This document shows, one piece after another, positions 5,781-16,861 of a DNA stretch of 64,000 nucleotides (positions within the stretch are counted from its first letter, which is position 1; each line of letters begins with the position of its first letter). Under the pieces are notes generated by a model. That model saw only the letters and a list, made by a program, of their open reading frames with translations, was not told the DNA's origin and did not search any database. Position numbers and translations under genes: made by a program. Source of the DNA: Labilibaculum sp. (lineage in GTDB: Bacteria; Bacteroidota; Bacteroidia; Bacteroidales; Marinifilaceae); assembly GCA_016342745.1 (NCBI GenBank), contig JAEINT010000005.1:206074-270073 (forward strand), given 5' to 3'.

Positions 5781-7616
5781 ATGTATAAAAATAAATTACG
5801 CAGTGATCAAACCACCCAAGGACGAAGAATGGCGGGAGCTAGAAGTCTTTGGCGTGCCAACGGAATGAAAGAGGAAATGTTTGGAAAACCGGTAATTGCG
5901 GTCGTAAACTCATTTTCGCAGTTTGTTCCAGGTCATGTTCATTTGAAAGATGTTGGACAAATGGTTAAAAAGGAAATCGAAAAAGCGGGTTTCTTTGCTG
6001 CAGAATTTAATACAATCGCTCTTGATGATGGTATTGCAATGGGGCACGATGGAATGTTATATTCCTTGCCTTCGCGTGATGTTATTGCCGATAGTGTTGA
6101 ATATGTGTGTAATGGGCACAAAGTAGATGCGATGATTTGCATCTCAAATTGCGATAAAATTACACCGGGAATGATGATGGCATCCATGCGATTGAATATC
6201 CCAACTGTTTTTGTGTCAGGAGGACCAATGGAAGCAGGAGAGTCGAAAGGCGAAAAGCTTGATTTGGTTGATGCAATGGTGAAAGCTGAAGATAACAGTG
6301 TAAGCGACGAACGAATGCAAGAAATTGAAGAATCAGCTTGTCCTACTTGCGGTTCTTGTTCAGGAATGTTTACAGCCAATTCGATGAACTGCTTAAATGA
6401 AGCCTTAGGTCTTGCTTTGGCAGGAAACGGTACACTTTTGGCAACTCACAAATTAAGAAAACAATTGTTCATGGATGCTGCAGAATGCATCGTTGACATA
6501 ACCAAGAGATATTATATTGATGGTGACGATAGCGTGTTACCAAGATCGATTGCTACTGCAGATGCTTTTAGAAACGCAATGACATTGGATATTGCAATGG
6601 GAGGATCGACAAATACGGTTCTTCACCTATTGGCAATTGCTCACGAAGCCGAAGTAAATTTCACCATGGAAGATATGGATGAGCTATCTCGTAAAACGCC
6701 AAACTTGTGTAAAGTTGCTCCCAACTCAGATAAGTACTACATCGAAGATGTGAATCGTGCTGGTGGTATCATGAGTATTCTAGGAGAATTGAACAGAGGT
6801 AATCTTTTGAATACCGATGTGTATAGAGTAGATGCTACCAACCTGAAAGAAGCTTTAGAATTAAACGATTTAATTTCTGATAAAGTAACAGATAAAGCAA
6901 AAGAAATTTATCATTCAGCTCCAGGAAGAAGCGGAAGAAACCTAACATTCGCTTCTCAAGATGCAGCTTTTGTTGAGGTTGATAAGGACAGAGAGAATGG
7001 TTGCATCCGAAGCATGAAAAATGCCTATACACAAGATGGTGGATTGGCAGTTCTTTTCGGAAACATTGCACCAAAAGGAAGTATTGTAAAAACAGCAGGA
7101 GTTGACGAATCGGTTTTCGATTTTAAAGGCACTGCAAAAGTATTTTCTTCGCAGCGAGATGCTTGTGAAGCAATTCTAACTAAGAAAATTAATGCTGGCG
7201 ATGTTGTTGTAATTCGTTACGAAGGCCCAGCAGGTGGACCTGGAATGCAAGAAATGTTGTATCCAACCTCTTATCTTAAAGCAATTGGATTAGGAGCGAA
7301 ATGTGCACTAATTACCGATGGTCGTTTTTCTGGAGGAACTTCTGGTTTATCAATCGGCCATGTGTCACCAGAAGCAGGTGCTGGAGGAGCAATTGCACTT
7401 ATTAAGGATGGAGATGAAATTGAAATTAGTATCCCGAACAGAAGCATAAATGTTACTATTTCTGATGAAGAATTAGCCAAGAGAAGACAAGAAGAAGAAG
7501 AATTTGGAGACGAAGCTTTTGTTCCACGAGGAAGAGGAAGAGTCGTGTCGAAGGCACTTCAAGCTTACGCTAGATTTGTATCATCAGCAGATAAAGGAGC
7601 TATTAGACAATTATAA
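5781..7616 (+). CDS. ilvD: Dihydroxy-acid dehydratase
   Basis: 611 residues, the normal length (E. coli about 616). It dehydrates 2,3-dihydroxy-isovalerate and 2,3-dihydroxy-3-methylvalerate to the keto acids of valine and isoleucine in the cytoplasm. The Fe-S ligands are visible in [18 protein letters not shown] (about residues 110-125) and [18 protein letters not shown] (about 190-207). The C-terminal [18 protein letters not shown] block is also diagnostic. An in-frame TTG exists at 5772, but ATG at 5781 ([12 protein letters not shown]) is the usual family start. It is the first structural gene after two tandem attenuators, followed by ilvB after 158 bases. Confidence 0.97.
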   Translation: MYKNKLRSDQTTQGRRMAGARSLWRANGMKEEMFGKPVIAVVNSFSQFVPGHVHLKDVGQMVKKEIEKAGFFAAEFNTIALDDGIAMGHDGMLYSLPSRDVIADSVEYVCNGHKVDAMICISNCDKITPGMMMASMRLNIPTVFVSGGPMEAGESKGEKLDLVDAMVKAEDNSVSDERMQEIEESACPTCGSCSGMFTANSMNCLNEALGLALAGNGTLLATHKLRKQLFMDAAECIVDITKRYYIDGDDSVLPRSIATADAFRNAMTLDIAMGGSTNTVLHLLAIAHEAEVNFTMEDMDELSRKTPNLCKVAPNSDKYYIEDVNRAGGIMSILGELNRGNLLNTDVYRVDATNLKEALELNDLISDKVTDKAKEIYHSAPGRSGRNLTFASQDAAFVEVDKDRENGCIRSMKNAYTQDGGLAVLFGNIAPKGSIVKTAGVDESVFDFKGTAKVFSSQRDACEAILTKKINAGDVVVIRYEGPAGGPGMQEMLYPTSYLKAIGLGAKCALITDGRFSGGTSGLSIGHVSPEAGAGGAIALIKDGDEIEISIPNRSINVTISDEELAKRRQEEEEFGDEAFVPRGRGRVVSKALQAYARFVSSADKGAIRQL

Positions 7617-7687
7617 GTTAAAGGTAAATGGTAAAAGGATAAAGGTAAAACCAAAGGCATCAAGCTCTCTCTCTTTTTAGGGGATCC

Positions 7688-7699
7688 CGAAAGCTTTCG
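7688..7699. repeat. Intergenic palindrome between ilvD and ilvB
   Basis: cgaaagctttcg is a perfect 12-bp palindrome inside a 158-base spacer. The spacer also has a purine-rich stretch with repeated aaaggtaaa units (7620-7660). It is probably a small intergenic repeat, perhaps an RNA-processing or partial-termination site. No leader ORF is present here. Confidence 0.35.
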
Positions 7700-7774
7700 T
7701 GGAGCCGATAGGACAGAGGGGTGCTATTAGTTGAATCTTTTTTTTACTGTTGATAAGACTTAAAAACAAACACT

Positions 7775-9511
7775 ATGGAAGTAGCAGCAAAAACAAAAAA
7801 TACAAATGGAATGAGTAAAACCGTTGAAAATATATCGGGAGCTGAGATCTTGGTTCGAACACTTATACAAGAGGATGTAGATACAATGTTTGGATACATT
7901 GGTGGTGCCATTATGCCAGTTTACGATGCTTTGTATGATTATCAGAAAGAATTGAAGCATTACATGTCGCGACATGAACAAGGAGCGATGCACTCTGCTC
8001 AGGCTTATGCTCGAATAAGTAAAAAGCCAGGTGTGTGTTTCACGACTTCTGGTCCTGGAGCAACAAATGTAATTACCGGTTTGGCAGATGCTTACCTAGA
8101 TTCTACTCCAATGGTTGTGATCACTGGTCAAGTTGCAAGTGGTTTGCTAGGAACCGATGCTTTTCAAGAAACCAATATGGTTGGACTTTCGATGCCAGCT
8201 ACCAAATGGAATTTCCAAATTACCAAAGCTGAAGAAATTGCCGAAGTATTAGCGAAGGCATTCTACATCGCTCGTTCAGGTCGTCCAGGTCCTGTATTAA
8301 TTGATATTACAAAAGATGCGCAGATTGCATCAGCAGATTACGAATATAAAAAATGCGAAGGTGTACGTTCTTATCAGGCAGTTCCTAAGTTGAACAAGTC
8401 GGAGATAGAGGCGGCAGCAGCATTAATCAATGGAGCTAAAAAACCATTGCTTTTGGCAGGACAAGGAATTTCTTTGTCGGGAGCAGAAAAGGAATTGATG
8501 GAATTTGTTGAGAAAACGCAGGTTCCTGTTGCTTGTACTTTGTTAGGTTTATCATCTTTCCCTACCGATCACCCAATGTATGTTGGAATGTTAGGAATGC
8601 ACGGAAATTATGGTCCGAATATGAATACCAACGAATGTGATGTTTTGATTGCAGTTGGTATGCGTTTCGACGATCGTGTAACAGGAGATACTTCAAAATA
8701 TGCAAAGCAAGCTAAAATCATTCACATTGATATCGACAGATCGGAGCACAACAAAAATATAACAGTTGATGTTCCAGTTTTGGCAGATGCAAAAGAAGCT
8801 CTAACTGCTTTGAATAAAGTTGTTAATGGTGAGACGAAAGAAGTGTGGATGAAGACTTTTAAGGACTTCTATCAATTAGAATTCGATAAGGTAGTTAAGA
8901 AACAAGCTTATGCTGATAAGGAAAACATTAACATGGCAGAAGCAATTCGTTTGCTTTCAGACCAGACCAATGGTGAAGCTATTTTATGTACTGATGTAGG
9001 TCAACACCAGATGACTAGTGCTAGGTATTACGAATTTAAGAATCCTAACAGTCAAGTAACATCAGGTGGTTTAGGAACAATGGGATTTGGCTTGCCTGCA
9101 GCTATTGGAGCTCAAATTGCCGATATGGATGCAACTGTAGTTTCTGTTTCTGGAGATGGTGGTTTCCAAATGACTTTACAGGAATTAGCTGTAATCAAAC
9201 AATATAAATTGCCTGTAAAAACAGTTGTTTTAAACAATTCATTCTTAGGAATGGTGCGTCAGTGGCAAGATCTGTTTTTCGAACAACGTTTTTCTTATAC
9301 ACAATTGGAGAATCCTGATTTTGTAAAGATTGTTGAAGGATATGGCATTACTGCCAAAAGAGTTTCTAAAAGAGAAGATCTAGATGCAGCTATTAAAGAA
9401 ATGATTGAAACACCAGGCGCTTTCTTCTTAGAAATTGTAGTTGAAACAGAAAGTAATGTGATGCCAATGATTGCTCCGGGAGCTTCGGTATCGGATATGC
9501 GATTGGAATAA
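7775..9511 (+). CDS. ilvB: Acetolactate synthase, large catalytic subunit
   Basis: 578 residues, typical length. It condenses two pyruvates to acetolactate, or pyruvate with 2-oxobutyrate to acetohydroxybutyrate, using thiamine diphosphate, Mg and FAD. The TPP-activating Glu lies in [10 protein letters not shown] (about residue 68). The FAD/central domain has [10 protein letters not shown] (about 295), and the TPP-Mg motif is [10 protein letters not shown] followed by [12 protein letters not shown] (about 458-500). The first 12 residues before MSKTVEN are a basic extension, so a start at 7811 is also possible. It pairs with the regulatory subunit IlvN 30 bases downstream. Confidence 0.97.
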   Translation: MEVAAKTKNTNGMSKTVENISGAEILVRTLIQEDVDTMFGYIGGAIMPVYDALYDYQKELKHYMSRHEQGAMHSAQAYARISKKPGVCFTTSGPGATNVITGLADAYLDSTPMVVITGQVASGLLGTDAFQETNMVGLSMPATKWNFQITKAEEIAEVLAKAFYIARSGRPGPVLIDITKDAQIASADYEYKKCEGVRSYQAVPKLNKSEIEAAAALINGAKKPLLLAGQGISLSGAEKELMEFVEKTQVPVACTLLGLSSFPTDHPMYVGMLGMHGNYGPNMNTNECDVLIAVGMRFDDRVTGDTSKYAKQAKIIHIDIDRSEHNKNITVDVPVLADAKEALTALNKVVNGETKEVWMKTFKDFYQLEFDKVVKKQAYADKENINMAEAIRLLSDQTNGEAILCTDVGQHQMTSARYYEFKNPNSQVTSGGLGTMGFGLPAAIGAQIADMDATVVSVSGDGGFQMTLQELAVIKQYKLPVKTVVLNNSFLGMVRQWQDLFFEQRFSYTQLENPDFVKIVEGYGITAKRVSKREDLDAAIKEMIETPGAFFLEIVVETESNVMPMIAPGASVSDMRLE

Positions 9512-9541
9512 ATACTTATTTAACAGATAAATATCAAAGAA

Positions 9542-10057
9542 ATGAAAGAATATACAATAACGGTTTTTTCTGAAAACGACATCGGTTTGTTGAATGAGGT
9601 AACCATCGTTTTTTCGAGAAGAAAAATAAATATCGAGAGTTTAACAGTTTCTGAATCGGAAGTAAAAGGAGTTTCTCGATACACGATTGTTGCATTTATT
9701 GATGATGCAAGAGTTGAGAATACAGTTCGACAAATTGAAAAAATTATTGGTGTTTTCAAAGCTTTTTACTTCGAAGCTGATCAGATTGTTCATCAGGAAG
9801 TTGCACTTTTTAAGATTGCAAACTCTCCATCTTTAAATGGAAATCTGGAAGCATTAATGAGAAGACAAAATGCAAAAATTCTAACTGTTAACCCTGATTT
9901 TCTAGTAATTGAAAAGGTTGGTTATAAGGCAGAAAATCAGGAATTGTTTAATGAGCTGGAAGAATTTGGCGTATTGCAATTTGCCCGTTCAGGTAGAGTG
10001 GCAGTTTCCTGTCAACAGAAAGAGTTTACAAGTTATTTAAAAGAATTATCTAATTAA
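9542..10057 (+). CDS. ilvN: Acetolactate synthase, small regulatory subunit
   Basis: 171 residues. The N-terminal ACT domain (YTITVFSENDIGLLNEVTIVFSRRKINIESLTV, about 3-38; quoted in parts: YTITVFSENDIGLLNEV and INIESLTV) is characteristic of IlvN/IlvH. A second C-terminal domain (about 80-165) completes the long form. It binds valine and related effectors to feedback-inhibit IlvB. It lies 30 bases after ilvB and before ilvC in the same orientation. In many Bacteroidales an acyl-ACP thioesterase gene lies between ilvN and ilvC. Here that gene is absent, and a 117-base spacer with a small hairpin takes its place. Confidence 0.95.
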   Translation: MKEYTITVFSENDIGLLNEVTIVFSRRKINIESLTVSESEVKGVSRYTIVAFIDDARVENTVRQIEKIIGVFKAFYFEADQIVHQEVALFKIANSPSLNGNLEALMRRQNAKILTVNPDFLVIEKVGYKAENQELFNELEEFGVLQFARSGRVAVSCQQKEFTSYLKELSN

Positions 10058-10123
10058 AAATAGATAGAAGGCGCAAGAAATGAGATGTGAGAAAATAGTT
10101 TTAACACATTTCAATCTCAAGAT

Positions 10124-10161
10124 CTAATATCTCATCCCGATAGTTATCGGGACTAATATCT
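10124..10161. repeat. Hairpin flanked by 9-bp direct repeats between ilvN and ilvC
   Basis: cccgat-agtt-atcggg (10136-10151) is flanked by two copies of ctaatatct (10124-10132 and 10153-10161). A palindrome between short direct repeats looks like a tiny mobile-repeat insertion with target duplication, though it could be chance. Confidence 0.4.
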
Positions 10162-10174
10162 AAAATAGAACAAA

Positions 10175-11221
10175 ATGGCGACAATAAATTTTGGCGGTAC
10201 AGAAGAAAAAGTAGTAACACGTGAAGAATTCTCATTAGAAAAAGCACGTGAGGTAATGAAGGATGAAACTATTGCGGTAATCGGATACGGTGTTCAAGGA
10301 CCTGGTCAATCTTTAAATCTAAAAGATAACGGTTTCAATGTAATCGTTGGTCAACGTAAAGAATCAAAAACTTGGGATAAAGCAATCGAGGATGGTTGGG
10401 TTCCAGGAGAAACTCTTTTCGAAATTGAAGAAGCTTTGGATAGAGCTACTGTAATTCAATACCTATTGTCGGATGCAGGGCAAATCGCTGTTTGGCCTAC
10501 AGTAAAGAAATATTTGAAGCCAGGTAAAGCACTTTATTTCTCGCACGGTTTTGGAATCACATACAAAGAGCGTACTTCTATTGTTCCTCCAAAAGATGTT
10601 GATGTAATTTTGGTTGCGCCTAAAGGTTCAGGAACTTCATTAAGAAGAATGTTCTTAGAAGGTCGTGGATTGAATTCATCATATGCAATTTTCCAAGATG
10701 CAACCGGAAGAGCTTTTGAGCGTGTTGTAGCATTAGGAATTGGTGTTGGTTCAGGATATTTGTTCGAAACTACATTCAAAAGAGAAGTTTATTCTGACCT
10801 TACAGGTGAGCGTGGAACATTAATGGGATGTATTCAAGGTATTTTTGCTGCTCAATATGAAGTTCTTCGTTCGAATGGTCACTCACCATCAGAAGCTTTT
10901 AACGAAACAGTTGAAGAGTTAACACAGAGTTTAATGCCATTGGTTGCTGAAAACGGTATGGATTGGATGTATGCAAATACATCGACTACTGCTCAGCGTG
11001 GTGCTCTTGATTGGTGGAAGCCTTTCCGTGATGCTACCAAGCCTGTTTTTGAAAAATTATACAAAGAAGTTGCTGCAGGTAACGAAGCACAACGTTCAAT
11101 AGATTCTAATAGCCAAGAAGATTATCGTGTTAAATTGGATGCGGAATTGAAAGAGCTTCGCGAGAGCGAAATGTGGCAAGCAGGAACAGCTGTTCGTAAA
11201 TTAAGACCAGAAAACAACTAG
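10175..11221 (+). CDS. ilvC: Ketol-acid reductoisomerase
   Basis: 348 residues, class I length. It converts acetolactate and acetohydroxybutyrate to the dihydroxy acids, using NAD(P)H and Mg. The Rossmann motif is VIGYGVQGPGQSLNLKDNG (about 35-53) with the cofactor-specificity loop VGQRKESKTW (about 57-66). The knotted C-terminal domain carries SDLTGERGTLMGCIQG and the metal-binding EELTQSLMP region. The end ELRESEMWQAGTAVRKLRPE is usual in Bacteroidota. It is the last gene of the ilv operon, followed by a strong terminator, so the leu genes have their own control. Confidence 0.97.
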   Translation: MATINFGGTEEKVVTREEFSLEKAREVMKDETIAVIGYGVQGPGQSLNLKDNGFNVIVGQRKESKTWDKAIEDGWVPGETLFEIEEALDRATVIQYLLSDAGQIAVWPTVKKYLKPGKALYFSHGFGITYKERTSIVPPKDVDVILVAPKGSGTSLRRMFLEGRGLNSSYAIFQDATGRAFERVVALGIGVGSGYLFETTFKREVYSDLTGERGTLMGCIQGIFAAQYEVLRSNGHSPSEAFNETVEELTQSLMPLVAENGMDWMYANTSTTAQRGALDWWKPFRDATKPVFEKLYKEVAAGNEAQRSIDSNSQEDYRVKLDAELKELRESEMWQAGTAVRKLRPENN

Positions 11222-11231
11222 AAATAGCATA

Positions 11232-11270
11232 AAAACCCGGCAGATTATCAAAAACTGTCGGGTTTTAATA
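11232..11270 (+). terminator. Intrinsic terminator of the ilv operon
   Basis: aaaacccggcag (11232-11243) pairs with ctgtcgggtttt (11255-11266) with one G-T pair. The right arm itself supplies the T tract. Confidence 0.85.
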
Positions 11271-11428
11271 TTGCTTGGATATCCCATTTTAGGGAAAAGA
11301 AAACTGGAGGTATATTACAGGTTTATAGATGATTAGGCTTATTTAGTGATTCTGTAAATGTATTTGGAATTAGTTTGAATATCGTAGTTGCAATTGATAA
11401 ATTGTTTTTCCTAAAGGCTCGAAGTTTT

Positions 11429-11436
11429 TAGGTTTG
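11429..11436 (+). promoter_or_regulatory. Candidate -7 box of the leu operon
   Basis: TAGGTTTG fits TAnnTTTG and lies 54 bases before the leu leader ORF. No good TTTG is found 19-21 bases upstream, so this is only the best candidate in the 200-base spacer. Confidence 0.35.
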
Positions 11437-11489
11437 TTAAGGATTCAGAGAGATACTTGAAATCCACAAAATCAAATAAAAGTGATAAG

Positions 11490-11570
11490 ATGAATTATGA
11501 AACTATTCTTTTTGGTTTAAACCTGATTATTGATCTCATTATTGGAGAATCAACAAGGAAGACTGTGTAA
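11490..11570 (+). CDS. leu leader peptide (attenuator peptide)
   Basis: A 26-codon ORF (ATG 11490, TAA 11568-11570) with four Leu (residues 7, 10, 12 and 16, each a different codon: CTT, TTA, CTG, CTC) and five Ile (6, 13, 14, 17, 18). The core reads ILFGLNLIIDLII. The only Val is the last residue. The bias to Leu plus Ile, and not Val, fits an operon for leucine synthesis that also carries a citramalate-synthase-like gene. The segment ggaaga (11557-11562) near its end is complementary to the 5' arm of the next terminator, the same design as in front of ilvD. Confidence 0.8.
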   Translation: MNYETILFGLNLIIDLIIGESTRKTV

Positions 11571-11633
11571 TAAATCTTATTAAATAAGAGAATAAAAACA
11601 AGGTTCTTCCATTATCAGGGAGGATTTTTTTTT
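11557..11633 (+). terminator. leu attenuator: antiterminator strand and terminator
   Basis: The terminator arms tcttcc (11605-11610) and ggagga (11619-11624, one G-T pair) enclose an 8-base loop and are followed by nine T (11625-11633). Antiterminator ggaaga (11557-11562) is an exact complement of the 5' arm and lies six bases before the leader stop codon, within the footprint of a terminating ribosome. leuA starts 44 bases later. Confidence 0.75.
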
Positions 11634-11676
11634 GCAATAAAAGCTAGTAACAGTATACTTATAAAACACAAATATA

Positions 11677-13170
11677 ATGAGTGATAGATTATTTATTTTC
11701 GATACCACATTAAGAGATGGTGAACAAGTCCCGGGTTGTCAGTTAAACACAATTGAAAAAATTGAAGTAGCTAGAACTCTGGAAGCTCTTGGAGTGGATG
11801 TAATCGAAGCAGGTTTTCCTATTTCAAGCCCAGGAGATTTTAATTCTGTCGTAGAAATAGCCAAGGCAGTGAGTAATCCAACAATTTGTGCGTTAACTCG
11901 TGCGGTAGAAAAGGATATCGATGTTGCTGCTGAGTCGCTTAAATTTGCGAAAAGAGGAAGGATCCATACAGGAATTGGGACCTCTCCTTATCACATAAAA
12001 TCAAAATTAAATTCGAACCCAGATGAAATTCTAGATAGAGCTGTTCGTGCAGTAAAATATGCAAAGCGCTATGTTGAGGATGTTGAGTTTTATGCAGAAG
12101 ATGCTGGTCGTTCGGATAATGAATATTTAGCTCGCGTTGTAGAAGCAGTTATTAAAGCTGGTGCTACCGTTATTAACATTCCTGATACAACAGGATATTG
12201 TTTGCCTTCAGAATATGGTGCTAAAATCAAGTACTTAATGGAGAATGTTTCTAATGTTCACAAGGCAGTTTTATCGACTCACTGTCATAATGATTTGGGA
12301 ATGGCAACTGCAAATTCGTTAAGCGGTGTTATGAATGGGGCTCGTCAGGTAGAGGTGACGATTAATGGTATTGGTGAACGTGCAGGTAACACTTCTTTGG
12401 AAGAGGTTGTAATGGCTGTAAAAACGCATCACGATTTGCCTTTGCATACAAATATCAAAACACAAGAAATTTTTGCTGCTAGTCGTTTGGTTTCTTCTCT
12501 TATGAACATGCCAGTTCAAGCTAACAAAGCTATTGTTGGTAGAAATGCATTTGCACACTCTTCAGGAATCCACCAAGATGGAGTTTTGAAAAATAGAGAG
12601 AATTACGAAATTATTGATCCTGTTGATGTAGGAATTAAAGAATCAGCAATTGTATTGACCGCTAGAAGTGGTCGTGCAGCTTTGAATCATCACCTAACAC
12701 AAATGGGGTATGAATTGTCTAAAGAGCAGTTAGATGACGCTTACAATCGTTTCTTGGTGATGGCCGATCAGAAAAAGAATTTGAGTGAAAAAGACCTTTC
12801 TGAATTAATGGGTGATGTGAATGATTTGGAAAAATCAGTAGAGTTGGAATTACTACAGGTAGTTTCTGGAAAATCTACAATTCCAATGGCAACGGTTCAC
12901 CTAAAAATAAAAGGCGAGAGTGTAGCTGCAACAGCTGAAGGAAATGGGCCAATCGATGCTTGTTTCAATGCTGTTAAAAAGTTGATTTCACAGAATTTTA
13001 CATTGGGAGAATTTCTTGTTCAGGCATTAACTCGCGGAAGTAATGACCTTGGTAAGGTGCATGTTCAGGTTGAGCACAAAGGCCGTGTTCATTATGGTTT
13101 TGGAGCAGATGTAGACATTATTACAGCATCGGTTCAAGCATTGGTTGATGCTTTATCCAAAATAATTTAA
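11677..13170 (+). CDS. leuA: 2-isopropylmalate synthase
   Basis: 497 residues. It condenses 2-oxoisovalerate with acetyl-CoA, the committed step to leucine. The catalytic start [16 protein letters not shown] (about 9-24) and the metal-binding [12 protein letters not shown] (about 200-211) are typical of the HMGL-like TIM barrel. The C-terminal LeuA allosteric domain (about 375-497) is present, so feedback inhibition by leucine is expected. It is the first gene of the leu operon behind the attenuator. leuC follows after 46 bases. Confidence 0.96.
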   Translation: MSDRLFIFDTTLRDGEQVPGCQLNTIEKIEVARTLEALGVDVIEAGFPISSPGDFNSVVEIAKAVSNPTICALTRAVEKDIDVAAESLKFAKRGRIHTGIGTSPYHIKSKLNSNPDEILDRAVRAVKYAKRYVEDVEFYAEDAGRSDNEYLARVVEAVIKAGATVINIPDTTGYCLPSEYGAKIKYLMENVSNVHKAVLSTHCHNDLGMATANSLSGVMNGARQVEVTINGIGERAGNTSLEEVVMAVKTHHDLPLHTNIKTQEIFAASRLVSSLMNMPVQANKAIVGRNAFAHSSGIHQDGVLKNRENYEIIDPVDVGIKESAIVLTARSGRAALNHHLTQMGYELSKEQLDDAYNRFLVMADQKKNLSEKDLSELMGDVNDLEKSVELELLQVVSGKSTIPMATVHLKIKGESVAATAEGNGPIDACFNAVKKLISQNFTLGEFLVQALTRGSNDLGKVHVQVEHKGRVHYGFGADVDIITASVQALVDALSKII

Positions 13171-13216
13171 GACAGTTATAAAAAAATTATATACAGAATA
13201 GCTTTAAGAGAGTATT

Positions 13217-14617
13217 ATGGAACCAAAAACATTATTTGATAAAGTATGGGATGCTCACGTTGTTGAGAAGATTGATGGAGGCCCTAGTGTATTTTATATC
13301 GATAAGCACCTAATTCATGAGGTAACTAGCCCGCAAGCTTTTGCAGGATTAGACGCAAGAGGATTAAAGGTTTTTCGTCCAGAAAATACTGTGGCGACGC
13401 CAGATCACAACATACCTACTGAAAATCAGCATTTAACCATTAAGGATGAATTGTCGCGAAAGCAAGTGGAAACTTTAACAGCCAATTGCGAAAAAAACAA
13501 TATTACCCTTTACGGATTAAATCATCCATATAACGGAATCGTGCATGTTGTTGGGCCAGAATTAGGACATACGCAACCAGGAATGACTTTGGTTTGTGGA
13601 GATAGTCATACTTCTACTCATGGTGCTTTTGGAGCAGTTGCTTTTGGAATAGGTACTTCTGAAGTAGAAATGGTTTTAGCTACTCAATGTATTCTTCAGC
13701 CAAAACCTAAAAAAATGCGAATTACTATCGATGGTGAATTGCAAAAAGGAGTTACAGCAAAAGATTTAACACTTTACGTGATTGCACAATTGGGTACAGG
13801 TGGAGCAACAGGATACTTTGTAGAGTATGCAGGTTCGGCTGTAAGCAGTTTAAGCATGGAAGGCCGTATGACGGTTTGTAATATGAGTATCGAAATGGGA
13901 GCTCGTGGAGGAATGATTGCTCCAGATCAAACCACTTTCGATTATGTGGAAGGTCGTGAGTTCGCACCAAAAGGTGACGAGTGGACCAAAGCTGTTGCAA
14001 AATGGAAAGAACTAAAAACGGATGACGGAGCGGCATTCGATAAAGAATATGTATTCAAAGCATCAGATATAGAACCAATGCTAACCTACGGAACCAATCC
14101 AGGAATGGGAATTGGAGTTTCGGGAAGCATTCCAAGTGAAAAAGATGTTGATCCTACTGAATTGCCAACATTCAAAAAGTCTTTGGATTACATGGGATTC
14201 GGATTAGGAGACAAATTACTAGGTAAAAAAGTTGATTACGTTTTTGTGGGAAGTTGTACCAATGGTCGTATTGAAGACCTTCGTGAATTAGCTGCTGCAG
14301 TGAAGGGAAAGCAGAAAGCAGAATCAGTTACTGCATGGATTGTTCCCGGATCGAAGCAAGTTGAAAAGCAAGCACAAGAAGAAGGATTGGTAGAAATATT
14401 AGAGGAAGCAGGATTTAAAATGCGTCAGCCAGGATGTTCGGCATGTTTGGCAATGAATGATGATAAAGTTCCAGCAGGAAAATACAGTGTTTCAACTTCG
14501 AATAGAAACTTTGAAGGAAGACAAGGACCAGGATCTAGAACCTTATTAGCTAGTCCACTTACTGCTGCAGCTGCCGCTGTTACTGGAGTTATTTCTGATC
14601 CGCGTGAATTGTTTTAA
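13217..14617 (+). CDS. leuC: 3-isopropylmalate dehydratase, large subunit
   Basis: 466 residues, normal for the bacterial two-subunit enzyme. It isomerises 2- to 3-isopropylmalate through isopropylmaleate. Its 4Fe-4S ligands are visible in [13 protein letters not shown] (about 350) and [12 protein letters not shown] (about 410-421). [13 protein letters not shown] (about 130-142) is another aconitase-family signature. It partners with LeuD, encoded next. If the downstream LeuA-like enzyme is a citramalate synthase, the same LeuCD would also process citramalate. Confidence 0.97.
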   Translation: MEPKTLFDKVWDAHVVEKIDGGPSVFYIDKHLIHEVTSPQAFAGLDARGLKVFRPENTVATPDHNIPTENQHLTIKDELSRKQVETLTANCEKNNITLYGLNHPYNGIVHVVGPELGHTQPGMTLVCGDSHTSTHGAFGAVAFGIGTSEVEMVLATQCILQPKPKKMRITIDGELQKGVTAKDLTLYVIAQLGTGGATGYFVEYAGSAVSSLSMEGRMTVCNMSIEMGARGGMIAPDQTTFDYVEGREFAPKGDEWTKAVAKWKELKTDDGAAFDKEYVFKASDIEPMLTYGTNPGMGIGVSGSIPSEKDVDPTELPTFKKSLDYMGFGLGDKLLGKKVDYVFVGSCTNGRIEDLRELAAAVKGKQKAESVTAWIVPGSKQVEKQAQEEGLVEILEEAGFKMRQPGCSACLAMNDDKVPAGKYSVSTSNRNFEGRQGPGSRTLLASPLTAAAAAVTGVISDPRELF

Positions 14618-14690
14618 TCAAAAATACCAATAACATTTTTAGCCAATGGTTGTCCCGATAACCAAAAGCTAATTGCTTAAAGTAAATATT

Positions 14691-15275
14691 ATGTCTATAG
14701 ATAAATTTATCACATTGGAATCGACTTATGTGCCGCTTCCTGTCGAAAATGTGGATACAGACCAGATTATTCCTGCTCGATTTTTAAAAGCGACTACTCG
14801 TGATGGTTTTGGCGAGAATCTTTTTCGCGACTGGAGATATGCTCCAGATGGATCAGTAAATCCTGATTTTGTATTGAATAAATCAGAATATTCAGGAAGT
14901 GTATTAGTAGGTGGAAAAAACTTTGGTAGTGGTTCTTCAAGAGAACATGCTGCTTGGGCAATTCACGATTATGGTTTTAAAGTGGTTGTTAGTAGTTTCT
15001 TTGCGGATATTTTTCAGAATAACGCTTTGAATAATGGCGTGCTTCCTGTTACAGTTTCATCAGAATTTTTGGCCGATTTATTTAAATCAGTAGAGGCAGA
15101 TAAAAGCCAAAAGCTAGTTGTTGATTTGGAAAAACAAGTCATTAGTTTCAATGGGAAAAGTGAGGAGTTTGTAATTAATCCTTACAAGAAAGATTGCCTA
15201 TTGAATGGATTTGATGATATCGATTTCCTACTCGCAAGAAAAGAAAAGATTGAAGCTTTTGAAGCTAAAAACTAA
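14691..15275 (+). CDS. leuD: 3-isopropylmalate dehydratase, small subunit
   Basis: 194 residues. The swivel domain of the aconitase-type isomerase. [12 protein letters not shown] (about 22-33) and [18 protein letters not shown] (about 79-96) are family signatures. The frame is open further upstream to a TTG at 14673, but ATG at 14691 ([12 protein letters not shown]) gives the normal N-terminus. It is 73 bases after leuC and 15 before the next gene, so all are on one transcript. Confidence 0.96.
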   Translation: MSIDKFITLESTYVPLPVENVDTDQIIPARFLKATTRDGFGENLFRDWRYAPDGSVNPDFVLNKSEYSGSVLVGGKNFGSGSSREHAAWAIHDYGFKVVVSSFFADIFQNNALNNGVLPVTVSSEFLADLFKSVEADKSQKLVVDLEKQVISFNGKSEEFVINPYKKDCLLNGFDDIDFLLARKEKIEAFEAKN

Positions 15276-15290
15276 TAGAAGAGGTGTAAA

Positions 15291-16850
15291 ATGAACGAAC
15301 TGCGTAGCTTAGAAATAATGGATACCACCCTTAGGGATGGAGAACAGACTTCTGGGGTAAGCTTTAATTCGGAGGAAAAATTAGGGATGGCAAAGCTTTT
15401 GCTGCAATCCTTAAAAGTCGATCGAATTGAAGTGGCCTCAGCCAGAGTATCAAAAGGAGAATTTCAAGCCGTACAACGAATTACAAAGTGGGCAGAAGAA
15501 AACGACTGCCTAGAAAAAATTGAGGTGTTGGGTTTTGTTGATGGAACTGATTCTTTGGACTGGATTCATGAAAGTGGAGCGAGAGTTGTTAATCTATTAT
15601 CGAAAGGTTCGTTAAAACATTTACAAGGCCAACTTAGAAAAACACCAGGACAGCATGTCCAAGATGTGAAAGATTCAATTGCATATGCTACAAGCCTAGG
15701 AATTAAGGTCAATTTGTACTTAGAAGATTGGTCGAACGGAATGATAGCTTCGAGAGAATACGTTTGGTACCTATTGGATGAATTGCAAAATGAGAATATT
15801 GAACGTTTCATGTTACCAGATACTTTGGGAGTGATGAATCAGGTTCAAGCTTTTGACTTTTGTTACGCTTGTCGCGAAAGATACCCAAAATTGCATTTCG
15901 ATTTTCATGCTCATAATGATTACGATTTAGCTTTGGCTAATGTTTACTCGGCTGTTTTAGCAGGAGTACAAGGAATTCATACTACAGTGAATGGCCTTGG
16001 AGAGAGAGCTGGAAATGCTCCTTTGGCATCAGTAGTAGGTGTAATTAATGATCATTTGGCTCGAACAATTAATGTTGATGAGAATAAAATTAATACGGTA
16101 AGTCGAATTGTTGAGACGTTCTCAGGAATTCGAATTCCGTCTAATAAGCCTTTGGTTGGTGAAAATGTATTTACACAAACCTGTGGTGTGCATGCCGATG
16201 GAGATTCAAAGGATGATTTGTATTTTAATCGACTAATGCCAGAACGATTCGGACGTGAACGCAAATATGCCTTGGGAAAAACTTCGGGTAAAGCGAACAT
16301 CAAGAAGAATCTCGAAGAATTAGGCATTACTCTGGAAGAGGAAACCATGAAGTTGGTTACTCAAAGAGTTATTGAACTAGGCGATAAAAAAGAAACGGTA
16401 ACTATTGACGATCTTCCATACATTGTTTCCGATGTTTTGAATCAGACAATGGAAGAAATGCCAATTCAGATCAAGCATTATTCCTTATCCCTTTCGAAAG
16501 GAATGAGACCATTTGTATCTATTAATTTGGAAGTAAATGGGAAAATGTACGAGGGAACATCATCAGGTGATGGTCAGTACGATGCTTTCATGAATGCCAT
16601 TTGGAGTGTTTATGAAGAATTAGGTAGAGATCGACCTGTGCTTACCGATTACTTAGTGCAAATTCCTCCTGGAGGGAAAACAGATGCTCTTGTTGAAGCT
16701 TTAATTACCTGGAATTACAAAGGGAAAGAGTATAAAACTAGAGGCCTGGATCCTGATCAGATTGAAGCGGCAATAAAAGCTACTCTTCGAATGCTTAATT
16801 TGATAGAGCAACATGATAGTGTAGAAGTAAACTCATTAAAAACTGAATAA
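15291..16850 (+). CDS. Second LeuA-like synthase, probable (R)-citramalate synthase
   Basis: 519 residues. [16 protein letters not shown] (about 11-26), [15 protein letters not shown] (about 205-219) and a C-terminal regulatory domain with [16 protein letters not shown] (about 423-438) place it in the 2-isopropylmalate/citramalate synthase family. It is clearly divergent from the LeuA encoded 2 kb upstream. Its length equals that of Leptospira-type citramalate synthases. It lies between leuD and leuB, the very enzymes that would convert citramalate to 2-oxobutyrate. Family assignment is firm. Substrate (pyruvate versus 2-oxoisovalerate) is inferred from context. It could also be a second isopropylmalate synthase or a homocitrate-type enzyme. 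Confidence 0.75.
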   Translation: MNELRSLEIMDTTLRDGEQTSGVSFNSEEKLGMAKLLLQSLKVDRIEVASARVSKGEFQAVQRITKWAEENDCLEKIEVLGFVDGTDSLDWIHESGARVVNLLSKGSLKHLQGQLRKTPGQHVQDVKDSIAYATSLGIKVNLYLEDWSNGMIASREYVWYLLDELQNENIERFMLPDTLGVMNQVQAFDFCYACRERYPKLHFDFHAHNDYDLALANVYSAVLAGVQGIHTTVNGLGERAGNAPLASVVGVINDHLARTINVDENKINTVSRIVETFSGIRIPSNKPLVGENVFTQTCGVHADGDSKDDLYFNRLMPERFGRERKYALGKTSGKANIKKNLEELGITLEEETMKLVTQRVIELGDKKETVTIDDLPYIVSDVLNQTMEEMPIQIKHYSLSLSKGMRPFVSINLEVNGKMYEGTSSGDGQYDAFMNAIWSVYEELGRDRPVLTDYLVQIPPGGKTDALVEALITWNYKGKEYKTRGLDPDQIEAAIKATLRMLNLIEQHDSVEVNSLKTE

Positions 16851-16861
16851 GAATATTTAAA

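Noticed and set aside
7617..7774. Possible fourth leader peptide or riboswitch between ilvD and ilvB
   Set aside because: No ORF rich in branched-chain codons is present, only a purine-rich repeat and a short palindrome.
11200..11270. ilv and leu genes as one single operon
   Set aside because: A strong terminator after ilvC and a separate leader before leuA argue for two transcription units.
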